NCBI GenBank assembly: GCA_900469615.1
Contig: UBYA01000002.1
Coordinates: 348,773-392,191 of the forward strand
Origin: Hyphomicrobiales bacterium
Lineage (GTDB): Bacteria > Pseudomonadota > Alphaproteobacteria > Rhizobiales > Rhizobiaceae
Length of the DNA stretch: 43,419 nucleotides
Direction: 5' to 3'
Each line of letters begins with the position of its first letter. Positions within the stretch are counted from its first letter, which is position 1. Below are positions 15,450 through 27,163 of the stretch, piece after piece. Under the pieces are notes generated by a model that saw only the letters and a list, made by a program, of their open reading frames with translations, had not been told where the DNA came from and made no database searches. The position numbers and the translations under genes are program-made.

Positions 15450-16355
15450 ATGCCGAAGCCGTCTATTTCAGGCACTATCCCGCCGCAGGCGCAGCACCAG
15501 CGGTGGGCCATGACGATGCTGATCGCCGGAGGCATCGCTATCGGCAGTTCCCCGATATTTGTACGCTTGTCTGAAGTAGGGCCCATCGCCACCAGTTTCT
15601 GGCGCCTGGCATTGGCCATGTTCCCTCTTTTCATGTTTGGTGCCGGTGAACGCCGGAAGCTCCAGGAGCGCTCGCCGTTCAACCTGATAAATTGCCTTCA
15701 ACTCATTTTGCCGGGAATTTTCATCGCTGCCGATCTCGGCGCTTGGCATTTCTCGCTGCATTTGACGTCCGTGGCGAATGCGACCTTGCTTATGAATCTG
15801 GCACCGATTTTCGTCAGCATTGGAGCATGGCTCCTTTTCAGGATGCGAATTAGCGGCAGGCTCATTGCCGGACTGGCAATCGCCATCGCCGGTGTCGTTG
15901 TTCTGAAAGGTGGCGTGGGTGAGATAGTGCACGAGCAGTCGGCGGGCGATGGCATCGCGCTTCTCTCAGCCGTCTTCTACGCGGGATATATTCTCTTGGT
16001 TGGACGCCTGCGCAGCCGCTTTTCGACCAGATGCATCATGCTGTGGAGCACTGCGACCGCAGCTGCCATCTCCCTTCCAGTGGCCTATTTCATGGAAGGT
16101 AGAATCTTGCCGATGACAATCCACGGCTGGCTCATACTCGCCGCGCTGGCATGGATGACGCATGCTGCCGGCCAAAGCATGATCGCCTATGCGCTCGCTT
16201 ATTTGGCGCCGTCGTTTTCATCGCTCACGCTTATGCTTCAGCCGGTTGTGGCAGCGCTTCTGGCTTGGGTTTTCCTGACCGAACCCCTTGGCCTCATGCA
16301 GGCGATCGGCGGAATGATTGTCATATTCGGAATATTGATTGCTCGCGGGGACTAA
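15450..16355 (+). CDS. DMT-family (EamA) membrane transporter
   Basis: A 301-residue inner-membrane protein with about ten hydrophobic helices arranged as two EamA repeats (roughly 18-150 and 165-298). The repeat ends A-G-V-V-V-L-K-G-G and I-V-I-F-G-I-L-I-A-R are typical. Relatives export amino acids, metabolites or drugs. It follows the deacetylase by 102 bases on the same strand and could remove a product or toxic intermediate of the cluster, though DMT genes are too widespread for this to be firm. It is convergent with the regulator at 16472. Confidence 0.88.
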   Translation: MPKPSISGTIPPQAQHQRWAMTMLIAGGIAIGSSPIFVRLSEVGPIATSFWRLALAMFPLFMFGAGERRKLQERSPFNLINCLQLILPGIFIAADLGAWHFSLHLTSVANATLLMNLAPIFVSIGAWLLFRMRISGRLIAGLAIAIAGVVVLKGGVGEIVHEQSAGDGIALLSAVFYAGYILLVGRLRSRFSTRCIMLWSTATAAAISLPVAYFMEGRILPMTIHGWLILAALAWMTHAAGQSMIAYALAYLAPSFSSLTLMLQPVVAALLAWVFLTEPLGLMQAIGGMIVIFGILIARGD

Positions 16356-16471
16356 CCGGTTTTGCCAATGCGGATCTTACTTTCGCAAGCCTGAAACAGC
16401 GATGGCGCGACGGGGCAAGCGCTTCCACGACGTTGCCATGGTTGATGGCAGCGGCCGTGTTCGCCGCCCGG

Positions 16472-17872
16472 CTATTTCAGCTCATAGGCAAGGAGACCGC
16501 GCCTGCCGTGATTCACGCTCAGGCGACGTTTGAGCGGTGGCATCGTGCGGCTGGCGCAATTTGTACGTTCGCAGATGCGGCAGGAAATTCCTATTGGCTC
16601 GAAATCGCTGCGGTCCGACAGATTCAAGCCGTCCGCATACACGAATGCGTCTGCATAGGTCGACTCGCATCCCAGCGCCAAGGCGTAGACGGGCCGGTCT
16701 GCGTGAAAGCCCACCACGCCTTTGCCGACCTGGGTGGCGATGGAAAGGTAGCGCACGCCGTCGGGGGTTTCCGCAAGCTGGCGTATTATTCGCCCTGGTG
16801 TTTCGAATGCCTGATGCGCGTTCCAAAGCGGGCAGGCAGCTCCGAAACGGGCAAATTGCAATTTCGTCGCGCTGTGCCGTTTCGTGATGTTGCCGGCGCG
16901 ATCGATGCGCGCGAAGAAAATGGGAATGCCCTTGTTATTAGGACGCTGGAGCGTGGAGAGCCGGTGGCAGACCTGCTCCAGAGACGTGCCGAACTTCAAT
17001 GCGAGCAGCTCGATATCGTGGCGTAACAGCCGGGCGGATTCAAGGAAATCGCCGTAAGGCATCAACAGGGCGCCGGCGAAGTAATTGTGCAGCCCGACGC
17101 GACAGATGTCTCTGGCTTCCTGCGTGCGGAAGCTCGCGCTTTCGATGATGGTCGTGATCGAGTCCTGAACCGCCAGCTGTGCCAGCGCGACAGCCAGCTG
17201 AAACGTCTGGGTCTGCGGTGCGGCGAAACCGTTGAGCGTAATCCTGCGGTGCTCATGGTCTAGGTCACGCAAAGGCGCATCGGCGGGGCCGAAGCCGATG
17301 TTCATTTTATATTCGTTTTCAAGCCAATGCATGAGCTTCGAGCGCGGGTCGGCCAACAAGTTCAAACTCTTGGCCAAGGCCTCCGCAGCGACATCGATAT
17401 CGTGAATATAATTGTCGACGAAATGGAAGAAGTCGCGCACCTCCTCGTATGGCGTGACTTCGTTCAGCCCGCGGCCCACCTCCCGGTCGAGGCTTACCAA
17501 TTGCTCGCTATTGGTTCGATAGGCCTGATGACAGGCGATCAGGGCATGGGCAAACCCCGGCGCATTGTGAGTTATGAGCTTCAGCTCCTGCAGACTCGGC
17601 GAATATCCCTCGAATATCGGGTCATCAAGGGTTTCCGACAGTGCCGAGAGCAGCCTGTCGGTTTCCCCGCTCGCAAGCTCGGAGAAGTCCATCTTGAACT
17701 TGTCCATGAGAGCGATGAGAACGGTGGCGGAGACCGGGCGCTGATTGCTCTCAATGTGGTTGAGGTAACTCGTGGATATGCCGAGCCGTTCGGCGAACTG
17801 AACTTGTGTGGCGTTTGTGCTCAACCTGAGTTCGCGCACCTTGCGGCCGATGAACAGCTTGCCTGTCGCCAT
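16472..17872 (-). CDS. ScfR/PccR-type short-chain fatty acyl-CoA regulator
   Basis: A 466-residue regulator. An XRE helix-turn-helix spans about residues 5-60 (T-Q-V-Q-F-A-E-R-L-G-I-S-T-S-Y-L-N-H-I-E-S). Next come an IrrE/ImmA-like peptidase-related region and a C-terminal cysteine-bearing domain (S-C-R-I-C-E-R-T-N-C, about 435). This is the build of the ScfR group (RamB, MccR, PccR), which sense acyl-CoA status and activate or repress acetate and propionate genes. It is divergent from pccBA and the mutase, which it most likely controls, as PccR does. The ATG at 17872 follows GGGGA; an in-frame GTG lies two codons upstream. Confidence 0.88.
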   Translation of the reverse strand: MATGKLFIGRKVRELRLSTNATQVQFAERLGISTSYLNHIESNQRPVSATVLIALMDKFKMDFSELASGETDRLLSALSETLDDPIFEGYSPSLQELKLITHNAPGFAHALIACHQAYRTNSEQLVSLDREVGRGLNEVTPYEEVRDFFHFVDNYIHDIDVAAEALAKSLNLLADPRSKLMHWLENEYKMNIGFGPADAPLRDLDHEHRRITLNGFAAPQTQTFQLAVALAQLAVQDSITTIIESASFRTQEARDICRVGLHNYFAGALLMPYGDFLESARLLRHDIELLALKFGTSLEQVCHRLSTLQRPNNKGIPIFFARIDRAGNITKRHSATKLQFARFGAACPLWNAHQAFETPGRIIRQLAETPDGVRYLSIATQVGKGVVGFHADRPVYALALGCESTYADAFVYADGLNLSDRSDFEPIGISCRICERTNCASRTMPPLKRRLSVNHGRRGLLAYELK

Positions 17873-17888
17873 TTTCACAAATCCCCAA

Positions 17889-17917
17889 TTTCACTTTCTC
17901 AATTTTGATAGTTTCAC
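17889..17917. promoter_or_regulatory. Candidate operator between regulator and pccB
   Basis: In the 119-bp divergent spacer, TTTCAC occurs twice (17889-17894 and 17912-17917), 23 bases apart start to start. Between them lies the imperfect palindrome TCAATTTTGA (17899-17908). The arrangement suits binding of the adjacent ScfR/PccR-type regulator to both promoters. The TTTGCAAA motif that I recall for related regulators is not present here. Confidence 0.35.
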
Positions 17918-17991
17918 CTAAGCGCATTCTCAAGTGTTTTCTTCTCGGGTGAATGCAGCTAGCCAGATATGGCGAAAGCAGGAGAAGAGCT

Positions 17992-19524
17992 ATGCGGGCG
18001 ATATTGGCGGAAGTTGAAAAGCGGCGGAGCGAGGCACGGCTCGGCGGAGGGCAGCGGCGTATCGACGCTCAGCACGCCAAGGGAAAACTGACTGCGCGCG
18101 AACGGATCGAAGTCCTTCTGGATGAGGGTTCGTTCGAAGAATTCGACATGTACGTCACCCATCGCTGCACCGATTTCGGAATGGCCGACCAAAAGATTGC
18201 CGGCGATGGCGTCGTTACCGGCTGGGGCACCATCAATGGCCGGCAGGTCTATGTCTTTAGCCAGGATTTCACGGTGCTGGGTGGCTCCTTGTCCGAAACT
18301 TACGCCCAGAAAATCTGCAAGATCATGGACATGGCGGTCAAGGTCGGCGCACCGGTGATCGGTCTCAACGATTCCGGCGGCGCGCGCATTCAGGAAGGGG
18401 TCGCCTCGCTGGCGGGCTATGCCGACGTGTTTAAGCGCAATGTCGACGCATCGGGCGTTATTCCCCAGATTTCCGTCATCATGGGACCATGCGCCGGCGG
18501 CGCGGTCTATTCTCCCGCCATGACCGACTTTATCTTCATGGTGCGGGACAGCTCGTATATGTTCGTCACCGGTCCGGATGTGGTGAAGACGGTGACAAAC
18601 GAGATCGTCACCGCAGAGGAGCTCGGTGGTGCATCAACCCACACAAGGAAATCTTCGGTTGCCGATGCGGCCTATGAGAATGATATCGAAACGCTGGAGC
18701 ATGTTCGCCTGCTCTTCGATTTTCTGCCGCTCAACAATCGCGAAAGACCGCCGGTCCGCCCCTTCCACGACGATCCGGCTCGGCTTGTTTCCCGCCTCGA
18801 CAGCCTGATCCCCGACAGCTCGGCCAAGCCCTACGACATGAAGGAGCTGATCCTTGCGATCGCCGACGAGGGCGATTTCTTCGAGCTTCAGGAAGCTTTT
18901 GCAAAGAACATCGTCACGGGCTTTATCAGGCTCGAGGGGCAAACGGTCGGTGTCGTTGCCAACCAGCCGATGGTACTGGCGGGCTGCCTTGACATCGATA
19001 GCTCTCGCAAGGCGGCGCGCTTCGTTCGCTTCTGCGACGCCTTCAATATTCCAATTCTGACCCTGGTCGACGTTCCCGGCTTCCTGCCGGGTGTCGCCCA
19101 GGAATACGGCGGCGTCATCAAGCACGGCGCCAAGCTGCTCTTCGCCTACAGCCAGGCAACGGTCCCGATGGTGACGCTCATCACCCGCAAGGCCTATGGC
19201 GGTGCCTACGACGTCATGGCCTCCAAGCACATCGGCGCCGACATCAACTATGCCTGGCCGACGGCGGAGATCGCGGTCATGGGGGCCAAGGGCGCCACCG
19301 AAATCCTCTATCGGTCGGAGCTTGGCGACCCGGACAAGATCGCCGCGCGCACGAAAGGGTATGAAGAGCGTTTCGCCAACCCCTTCGTGGCCGCCGAGCG
19401 GGGCTTCATCGATGAAGTGATCATGCCGCACTCGTCCCGCCGCCGCATCGCGAGAGCCTTTGCGTCCCTGCGCAACAAACAGGCGACGGCGCATTGGAAA
19501 AAGCACGACACGATCCCGCTGTGA
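17992..19524 (+). CDS. pccB: Propionyl-CoA carboxylase beta chain
   Basis: A 510-residue carboxyltransferase subunit, exactly the usual length. It has the acyl-CoA/carboxybiotin pocket motifs ([10 protein letters not shown] near 124; [11 protein letters not shown] near 165; [10 protein letters not shown] near 400). With PccA it converts propionyl-CoA to (S)-methylmalonyl-CoA. The ATG at 17992 is preceded by AGGAG. pccA follows after 11 bases. It heads a four-gene propionate operon divergent from its presumed regulator. Confidence 0.96.
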   Translation: MRAILAEVEKRRSEARLGGGQRRIDAQHAKGKLTARERIEVLLDEGSFEEFDMYVTHRCTDFGMADQKIAGDGVVTGWGTINGRQVYVFSQDFTVLGGSLSETYAQKICKIMDMAVKVGAPVIGLNDSGGARIQEGVASLAGYADVFKRNVDASGVIPQISVIMGPCAGGAVYSPAMTDFIFMVRDSSYMFVTGPDVVKTVTNEIVTAEELGGASTHTRKSSVADAAYENDIETLEHVRLLFDFLPLNNRERPPVRPFHDDPARLVSRLDSLIPDSSAKPYDMKELILAIADEGDFFELQEAFAKNIVTGFIRLEGQTVGVVANQPMVLAGCLDIDSSRKAARFVRFCDAFNIPILTLVDVPGFLPGVAQEYGGVIKHGAKLLFAYSQATVPMVTLITRKAYGGAYDVMASKHIGADINYAWPTAEIAVMGAKGATEILYRSELGDPDKIAARTKGYEERFANPFVAAERGFIDEVIMPHSSRRRIARAFASLRNKQATAHWKKHDTIPL

Positions 19525-19535
19525 GGAATGAATCC

Positions 19536-21572
<2,037 letters not shown>

Positions 21573-21584
21573 CGGGGCAGCAGT

Positions 21585-23720
21585 ATGGATGACAAGCTCG
21601 AAGTATGGCGATCGATGGCTGAGCGCGAGTTGAAAGGCTCAACCGAGGCCCTCACCTGGCGCACGCCCGAGGGCATCGACGTAAAGCCCGTTTATACCGC
21701 CCACGATCTTGAGGGTATTGGGCATCTGGATACGATGCCTGGAATGAAACCCTTCGTGCGTGGACCGCGCGCCACCATGTATGCCGGCCGCCCGTGGACG
21801 ATCCGCCAGTATGCCGGCTTTTCCACGGCTGAAGAGTCCAACGCCTTCTACCGCCGCAATCTCGCGGCCGGCCAGAAGGGCCTGTCGGTCGCATTCGACC
21901 TTGCGACCCACCGCGGCTATGATAGCGACCATCCGCGCGTGGAGGGCGATGTCGGCAAGGCGGGCGTGGCGATCGACAGCGTCGAGGACATGAAGATCCT
22001 CTTCGATGGCATTCCGCTGAAGGAAATGTCCGTTTCCATGACGATGAACGGTGCGGTCATCCCGATCCTCGCCAACTTCATCGTTGCCGGCGAGGAGCAG
22101 GGCGTCTCGCGCGCCGAACTGTCCGGGACCATCCAGAACGACATCCTCAAGGAGTTCATGGTCCGCAACACCTACATCTACCCCCCGGCGCCCTCGATGC
22201 GCATTATTGCCGACATCATCGAGTACACGGCAAAGGAAATGCCGCGCTTCAATTCGATCTCGATTTCCGGTTATCATATGCAGGAAGCCGGGGCGACGCT
22301 GGTGCAGGAACTGGCCTTCACCCTGGCCGACGGCCGCGAATACGTGCGCGCCGCCCTCGCCAAGGGGCTGAATGTCGATGATTTCGCCGGTCGGCTGTCT
22401 TTTTTCTTCGCGATCGGCATGAACTTCTTCATGGAAGCCGCCAAGCTGCGCGCCGCGCGCCTTCTCTGGACCCGCATCATGGAAGAGTTCGAGCCGAAGA
22501 AGGCCGGCTCGCTGATGCTGCGCACCCATTGCCAGACTTCGGGCGTGTCGCTGCAGGAGCAGGACCCCTACAACAATATCGTCAGAACCGCCTACGAGGC
22601 GCTGTCGGCCGTGCTCGGCGGCACGCAGTCGCTGCATACCAATGCGCTGGACGAAGCAATCGCCCTGCCGACGGAGTTTTCCGCCCGCATCGCGCGCAAC
22701 ACCCAGCTCATCCTTCAGCACGAGACGGGCGTGACCAAGGTGGTCGATCCGCTTGCAGGCTCCTACTACGTGGAAACCCTGACGAACGAGCTGGCGGAAA
22801 AGGCCTGGGCGCTGATCGAAGAGGTCGAGGCGATGGGCGGCATGACCGCGGCGGTGGCGGACGGCCTGCCGAAGCGCCTGATCGAGCAAGCCGCGACATT
22901 GCGCCAGGCGAAGGTCGATCGGGGCGAGGAAATCATCGTCGGCGTCAACAAGTATCGTCTGGAAAACGAAGATCCAATCGACATTCTGGCGATCGACAAT
23001 ACCGCGGTGCGCAAGTCGCAAATCGCGCGGCTGGAAAAGACCCGGCGCCAGCGCGACCCGAAGACCGTGGAGCAGGCGCTAGCCAGGCTGGCCGAGGTCG
23101 CGCGCACCGGCGCGGGCAATCTGCTCGAGGCGGCAGTCGAGGCGGCGCGCGCGCGGGCAACCGTCGGCGAAATCTCCGACGCCATGCGCGAGTCCTTCGG
23201 CGATCATGCCGCCGTGCCGGAAGTCGTCGGCGATATTTACGGCCCGGCCTATGAGAACGATCCGGAATACAGGACGCTGGCCAGCCGGCTTTCCGACTAT
23301 GCATCCTTGCACAGCAGGAAGCCGAAGATCATGGTGGCGAAGCTCGGCCAGGATGGTCACGATCGGGGCGCGAAGATCATCGCCTCTGCCTTCGGGGATA
23401 TCGGATTTGACGTGCTGGCCGGCCCGTTGTTCCAGACGCCTGACGAAGCGGCGGAGATGGCGGTGAAAAACGGGGTTCAGGTCGTGGGGATGTCGTCGCT
23501 CGCGGCAGGCCACAAGACGCTTGCGCCGCAACTGGTCGAAGCGCTGAAAGCGAAGGGCGCCAGTGATGTGATCGTCGTCGTTGGCGGGGTCATACCACGC
23601 CAGGACTATGAGTTTCTGATGGAGAATGGCGTTTCGGCCGTCTTTGGGCCGGGCACCAATGTTCTCGATGCGGCAAATGCCGTCATCGACCTTCTCGAAG
23701 GCAAGCGCCGCAACCAGTGA
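21585..23720 (+). CDS. scpA: Methylmalonyl-CoA mutase (B12-dependent)
   Basis: A 711-residue single-chain mutase. It has the N-terminal substrate barrel (R-G-P-R-A-T-M-Y at about 60, Q-T-S-G-V-S-L at about 318) and a C-terminal cobalamin-binding domain with the D590-x-H592-x-x-G595 signature, whose histidine ligates cobalt. It turns (R)-methylmalonyl-CoA into succinyl-CoA. Rhizobial homologues have also been called bhbA. The epimerase gene, 7 bases downstream, supplies the R isomer. Activity depends on adenosylcobalamin, so the cell must make or import B12. Confidence 0.96.
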   Translation: MDDKLEVWRSMAERELKGSTEALTWRTPEGIDVKPVYTAHDLEGIGHLDTMPGMKPFVRGPRATMYAGRPWTIRQYAGFSTAEESNAFYRRNLAAGQKGLSVAFDLATHRGYDSDHPRVEGDVGKAGVAIDSVEDMKILFDGIPLKEMSVSMTMNGAVIPILANFIVAGEEQGVSRAELSGTIQNDILKEFMVRNTYIYPPAPSMRIIADIIEYTAKEMPRFNSISISGYHMQEAGATLVQELAFTLADGREYVRAALAKGLNVDDFAGRLSFFFAIGMNFFMEAAKLRAARLLWTRIMEEFEPKKAGSLMLRTHCQTSGVSLQEQDPYNNIVRTAYEALSAVLGGTQSLHTNALDEAIALPTEFSARIARNTQLILQHETGVTKVVDPLAGSYYVETLTNELAEKAWALIEEVEAMGGMTAAVADGLPKRLIEQAATLRQAKVDRGEEIIVGVNKYRLENEDPIDILAIDNTAVRKSQIARLEKTRRQRDPKTVEQALARLAEVARTGAGNLLEAAVEAARARATVGEISDAMRESFGDHAAVPEVVGDIYGPAYENDPEYRTLASRLSDYASLHSRKPKIMVAKLGQDGHDRGAKIIASAFGDIGFDVLAGPLFQTPDEAAEMAVKNGVQVVGMSSLAAGHKTLAPQLVEALKAKGASDVIVVVGGVIPRQDYEFLMENGVSAVFGPGTNVLDAANAVIDLLEGKRRNQ

Positions 23721-23727
23721 GGATTGG

Positions 23728-24129
23728 ATGATAAGTTCGCTCAATCATGTGGCGATCGCCGTTCCTGATTTGGAAACGGCAGCCGCCCAGTACCGTTTGC
23801 TCGGAGCAGATGTTTCCGAGGCGCAGGATCTGCCGGAACATGGCGTAACCGTCGTTTTCATCAAGTTGCGCAATACCAAAATTGAACTGCTTTATCCGCT
23901 GGGCGACGACTCTCCGATCGCAAGCTTTCTAAGCAAGAACCCGGCGGGCGGTATTCACCACCTCTGCTTCGAGGTGGCGGATATCGACGCCGCACAGAGC
24001 AGGATCACCGAGATCGGCGCGCGCGTTCTGGGAGACGGCAGACCCAAAATCGGCGCGCATGGCAAGCCGGTGATCTTTGGCCATCCCAAGGACTTCCAGG
24101 GTGCGCTCGTGGAGTTCGAACAAACATAA
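23728..24129 (+). CDS. mce: Methylmalonyl-CoA epimerase
   Basis: A 133-residue vicinal-oxygen-chelate protein made of two beta-alpha-beta-beta-beta units. Metal-ligand positions are visible: H7 in L-N-H-V-A-I-A-V-P-D, E-L-L-Y in the first unit, H-H-L-C-F-E-V in the second, and the terminal V-E-F-E. It interconverts (S)- and (R)-methylmalonyl-CoA and completes the route from propionyl-CoA to succinyl-CoA. It is last in the operon; no terminator hairpin was seen before the convergent permease gene. Confidence 0.95.
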   Translation: MISSLNHVAIAVPDLETAAAQYRLLGADVSEAQDLPEHGVTVVFIKLRNTKIELLYPLGDDSPIASFLSKNPAGGIHHLCFEVADIDAAQSRITEIGARVLGDGRPKIGAHGKPVIFGHPKDFQGALVEFEQT

Positions 24130-24237
24130 TCCGTTTCGCTCGAGCCGACACGGGAAGGCGCCGCGTTCGCGCCGGATTTGCCGTTCGCTGTCGCTATTCC
24201 GCACCCCCTGTGTGTGGAGGTTTCCCGCCTCGCAGCG

Positions 24238-26223
24238 TCAGCTCTTTCGTGCCCACAATATCCAGAGGAAGAATGGCGAACCGATCAGGGAGGCCATCAA
24301 TCCGGCAGGCATTTCGTAAGGGAAGAGCAGCGTTCGGCCCAGCCAATCGGCGGCGAGCATGATGACGGCACCGATGGCTGCTGCGCCGAAGAGCTGCGCC
24401 GTCGGTTGCCGAATGCCCCAATGCTCGGCGAGCCGGGGTGCCATCAGGCCGACGAAAGCGAGCGGCCCGACGATGAGCGTGGCGGCTGCGGCCAGTGCCG
24501 CAGCGAGGAGAACCAGCATGAACAGCGCCCGCTGTGCATGAAGTCCCGCGGCCCGGGCCGCCGCATGCCCTAGCGGCAGGAGGTCCAGCCAACGCCGCAG
24601 CAGCGGCACGACGGCGAGGAAGGCAAGCGCCAGAGCGAGGCCCGTCAGCGCCTGGCCGGCACTGACCTGACTGGTCGAACCGGCCATCCATAGTTTCAGG
24701 TTCTGTAACGGCGGCGCCCCGGTGGCAAGCGCAGCGACGACGATGGCGTTTGTTAGCGCCGCGATGGCGACGCCGCTGATCAGAAACCGATCCGAGCTGA
24801 AGCTCGTGCTGCGTCCAAGCGCCAGAAGGGCCGCAGTGACCGCGCCGGCGCCGCCGCACATCGCGGCAAACTGCCATCCGGCTCCGGCAGCTGGAGCAAC
24901 AAGCGCAAGGATGACAAGCGCCAAGGTCGCTCCGCCGCCAAGACCGAGGATTTCCGGACTGGCCAGATCGTTACCTGTGATGCGCTGGAGGATGGCGCCT
25001 GAAAGTGCGAGCATGGCACCGGCCGCCGCCGCGCCGGTTGCGCGGGGGCCGCGCCAGGCAACAAGGCCGTCCAGCTGCTCCGGACTTGCCCAGTACCAGC
25101 CGCCGACGCCTTTCCCCAGGTCCAGCGCGATCACCGCCAGTATCGTCAGCAGGCCCACGGCGCCGAGGACGATTGCCCAGGGGCGCCTGCTGCGCGCCGT
25201 CATGTTGATGCCCGGACCTGGCGGATCGGCCGGAAGCGAGCCGCGCAAAAGCATGGCAAGCAGAACCGGCGCGCCGATCAGCGCGGTCGCGGCTCCGGCC
25301 GGGAGCCATTCCCGTCCGCCGCCGGTGCCGAGCAGAAGGCATTGATCCGTCGACCACAGCAGACCGGCGCCGATCATGGGCGCGTAAACGATCTGTTGGC
25401 GCAATGTCCTTGCGCCGGCGAAACGTGCCATCGCGGGCGCGATCAGACCGATGAAGCCTATGATGCCGACCGTGCAGACCACGGAAACGGAGAGATAGAC
25501 CGCGATCACGAGCCCCGCCAGCCGAGTCCAGATCACGGGCAGGCCGATGCTGCGCGCCGCCGCGTCATCAAGCCCGAGCAGCGTCAAGGGGCGAGCGAGC
25601 ACGCCGAGGGCTGCAGCGCAGCAGGCGAGACGCGGTAGAAGCGTCAAGACCGTGCTCCAGTCGTTCTGGCTGAGCGAGCCGCCTCCCCACAGATAAAGGG
25701 AAAGGTCATAGGGATTGGCATAAAGGAGCAGCACGGAACTCACAGATCCGCAGATGAAGCTGACGATGAGGCCGGCAAGGATCAACGCCCCCGGAGCAAG
25801 GCCTCGCCGCCAGGAAAGGGCAAAGACCAGCAAGGTCGCAGCCGCGCCTCCGGCAAGAGCCGTCAATTCACGGCTCACGCCGAAAAGGCCCGGAAACAGG
25901 ACCGTGCCGACTGTAAGCGCCAGATAAGCGCCCGCCGAGGTGCCGAGTGTTGCTGGCTCGGCCAATGGATTGCGTGCGATCTGCTGAAATATGACGCCCG
26001 CAAGAGCAAGGGCCATGCCGGCAAGAATGGCCGTGAGCGCCCGCGGCAACTGGCTGTAAAGGGCAACGAGCTGTCGAGGATCGGTGAAGTCGGGATGCGT
26101 GAGCGCGCGTTGCCACAGCGCAAGCGGCAGCTCCCGTTCGAGCCCGCATAACGACAGTGCTGCCGCCAGCACGATGAGGCCAATGGCTGGAATATGGCCT
26201 TTCAGAGCAAGGATCTGTCTCAT
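24238..26223 (-). CDS. fhuB: Iron-siderophore ABC permease, fused two-domain FhuB type
   Basis: A 661-residue inner-membrane protein with two FecCD-type halves in one chain (about 1-330 and 335-661), together roughly 18-20 helices, as in FhuB. Each half carries the G-x-x-x-Q-x-x-x-x-N-x-L-A-x-P motif (Q-Q-I-A-R-N-P-L-A-E-P and Q-R-I-T-G-N-D-L-A-S-P). The start at 26223 lies 4 bases after the stop of the FhuD-like gene. The cluster has no ATPase (FhuC) gene, so energy must come from a subunit encoded elsewhere. Confidence 0.92.
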   Translation of the reverse strand: MRQILALKGHIPAIGLIVLAAALSLCGLERELPLALWQRALTHPDFTDPRQLVALYSQLPRALTAILAGMALALAGVIFQQIARNPLAEPATLGTSAGAYLALTVGTVLFPGLFGVSRELTALAGGAAATLLVFALSWRRGLAPGALILAGLIVSFICGSVSSVLLLYANPYDLSLYLWGGGSLSQNDWSTVLTLLPRLACCAAALGVLARPLTLLGLDDAAARSIGLPVIWTRLAGLVIAVYLSVSVVCTVGIIGFIGLIAPAMARFAGARTLRQQIVYAPMIGAGLLWSTDQCLLLGTGGGREWLPAGAATALIGAPVLLAMLLRGSLPADPPGPGINMTARSRRPWAIVLGAVGLLTILAVIALDLGKGVGGWYWASPEQLDGLVAWRGPRATGAAAAGAMLALSGAILQRITGNDLASPEILGLGGGATLALVILALVAPAAGAGWQFAAMCGGAGAVTAALLALGRSTSFSSDRFLISGVAIAALTNAIVVAALATGAPPLQNLKLWMAGSTSQVSAGQALTGLALALAFLAVVPLLRRWLDLLPLGHAAARAAGLHAQRALFMLVLLAAALAAAATLIVGPLAFVGLMAPRLAEHWGIRQPTAQLFGAAAIGAVIMLAADWLGRTLLFPYEMPAGLMASLIGSPFFLWILWARKS

Positions 26224-26227
26224 CCGT

Positions 26228-27157
26228 TTACCTGTCGACGGCCGCGGCGATCGCGGCGGCGATTCTTGTGGCCGAGGGCAGGCCGCCATAAGCCCATAGC
26301 GAAGGCAGCGACACGGCTCGCTGGGCGCGGACTTGCGGCAGGTTTTGCCAGAAGAATCCGGATCTGATGGAGGCCACATCGACTTGGGGGAGGGCGAAAT
26401 AAATCAGGATTGCCTCGGGGACGGCGGCGAAGGCTTCCAGCCCTACGACCGACAGTCCCCAGAAATCAGCCTTGCCCGTCCAGGCATTGCTGATGCCGAT
26501 CCGATCCAGAACTCCCTGGACAAGACTACCCTTGCCGAAGACCGCCGCATGGTGTTCGTCCTGCAGTTGAACGACGAAGACCGGCCGCTGTGTCTTGCCC
26601 GCCAGGGACCGGCGCAGCTGCTGGAGAGCGGCCGCGGTCGTTCCGCGCAGCTCGGCCGCCTGCTCCTGCGCGGCCATTGCCTTACCAAGCAGCGACGTCG
26701 CCTGTTCGGCCATGGCAAGGGGCTCGTCCTCAGTCCCGTAGATCGTAAATGTGTGCACCGGGGCAAAGCGCTCGAGTGACGAGCGCATATAGGCCTGGGC
26801 CGAGTTGATTACGATCAGGCTTGGCTTGAGCGCGTAAAGCGCCTCGGCATTCGGCGCCAGCCGCAGCCCGACATCGACTGTTTCGAGCCGCGCGCATTGT
26901 GCATCGGCAACAACCTTGTTGTAGGCGTCGCGCTCGGCCAGACCCGCTGGCGGACTGGCCATGGCGATCATCGTTTCCGCCGCGCCCCAGTCGAGAGCGA
27001 CGACGCGCTGGCTTGCGGCGAGCCCAGCGCCGTTGAAAAGGCAGGCAAGTGCCCCGCCGCCGGCAAGCTTCAGCACGCTGCGCCGGCTGGCTGCCACGAC
27101 ACGGCGCCCGGTCTCTCTTCCGGCTTCGGCACCTTCCTGCTCCGGGACACCGTGCAA
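26228..27157 (-). CDS. fhuD: FhuD-like siderophore-binding protein
   Basis: A 309-residue periplasmic binding protein of the FhuD/BtuF fold. The N-terminus has a twin-arginine signal (S-R-R-S-V-L-K followed by an Ala/Gly-rich hydrophobic core, cleavage near GLAAS at about residue 49), so it is probably exported folded by Tat. The mature protein begins R-V-V-A-L-D-W-G-A-A-E-T and has the central long helix typical of the class. Translation probably starts at a TTG (27157) six bases after the receptor stop; the ribosome site is weak, suggesting coupling to the receptor gene. Confidence 0.85.
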   Translation of the reverse strand: MHGVPEQEGAEAGRETGRRVVAASRRSVLKLAGGGALACLFNGAGLAASQRVVALDWGAAETMIAMASPPAGLAERDAYNKVVADAQCARLETVDVGLRLAPNAEALYALKPSLIVINSAQAYMRSSLERFAPVHTFTIYGTEDEPLAMAEQATSLLGKAMAAQEQAAELRGTTAAALQQLRRSLAGKTQRPVFVVQLQDEHHAAVFGKGSLVQGVLDRIGISNAWTGKADFWGLSVVGLEAFAAVPEAILIYFALPQVDVASIRSGFFWQNLPQVRAQRAVSLPSLWAYGGLPSATRIAAAIAAAVDR

Positions 27158-27163
27158 CGCGGC

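Noticed and set aside
16151..17026. A 291-codon plus-strand frame across the end of the DMT gene and the regulator
   Set aside because: It overlaps two well-supported genes and reads as the complement of the ScfR-type regulator.
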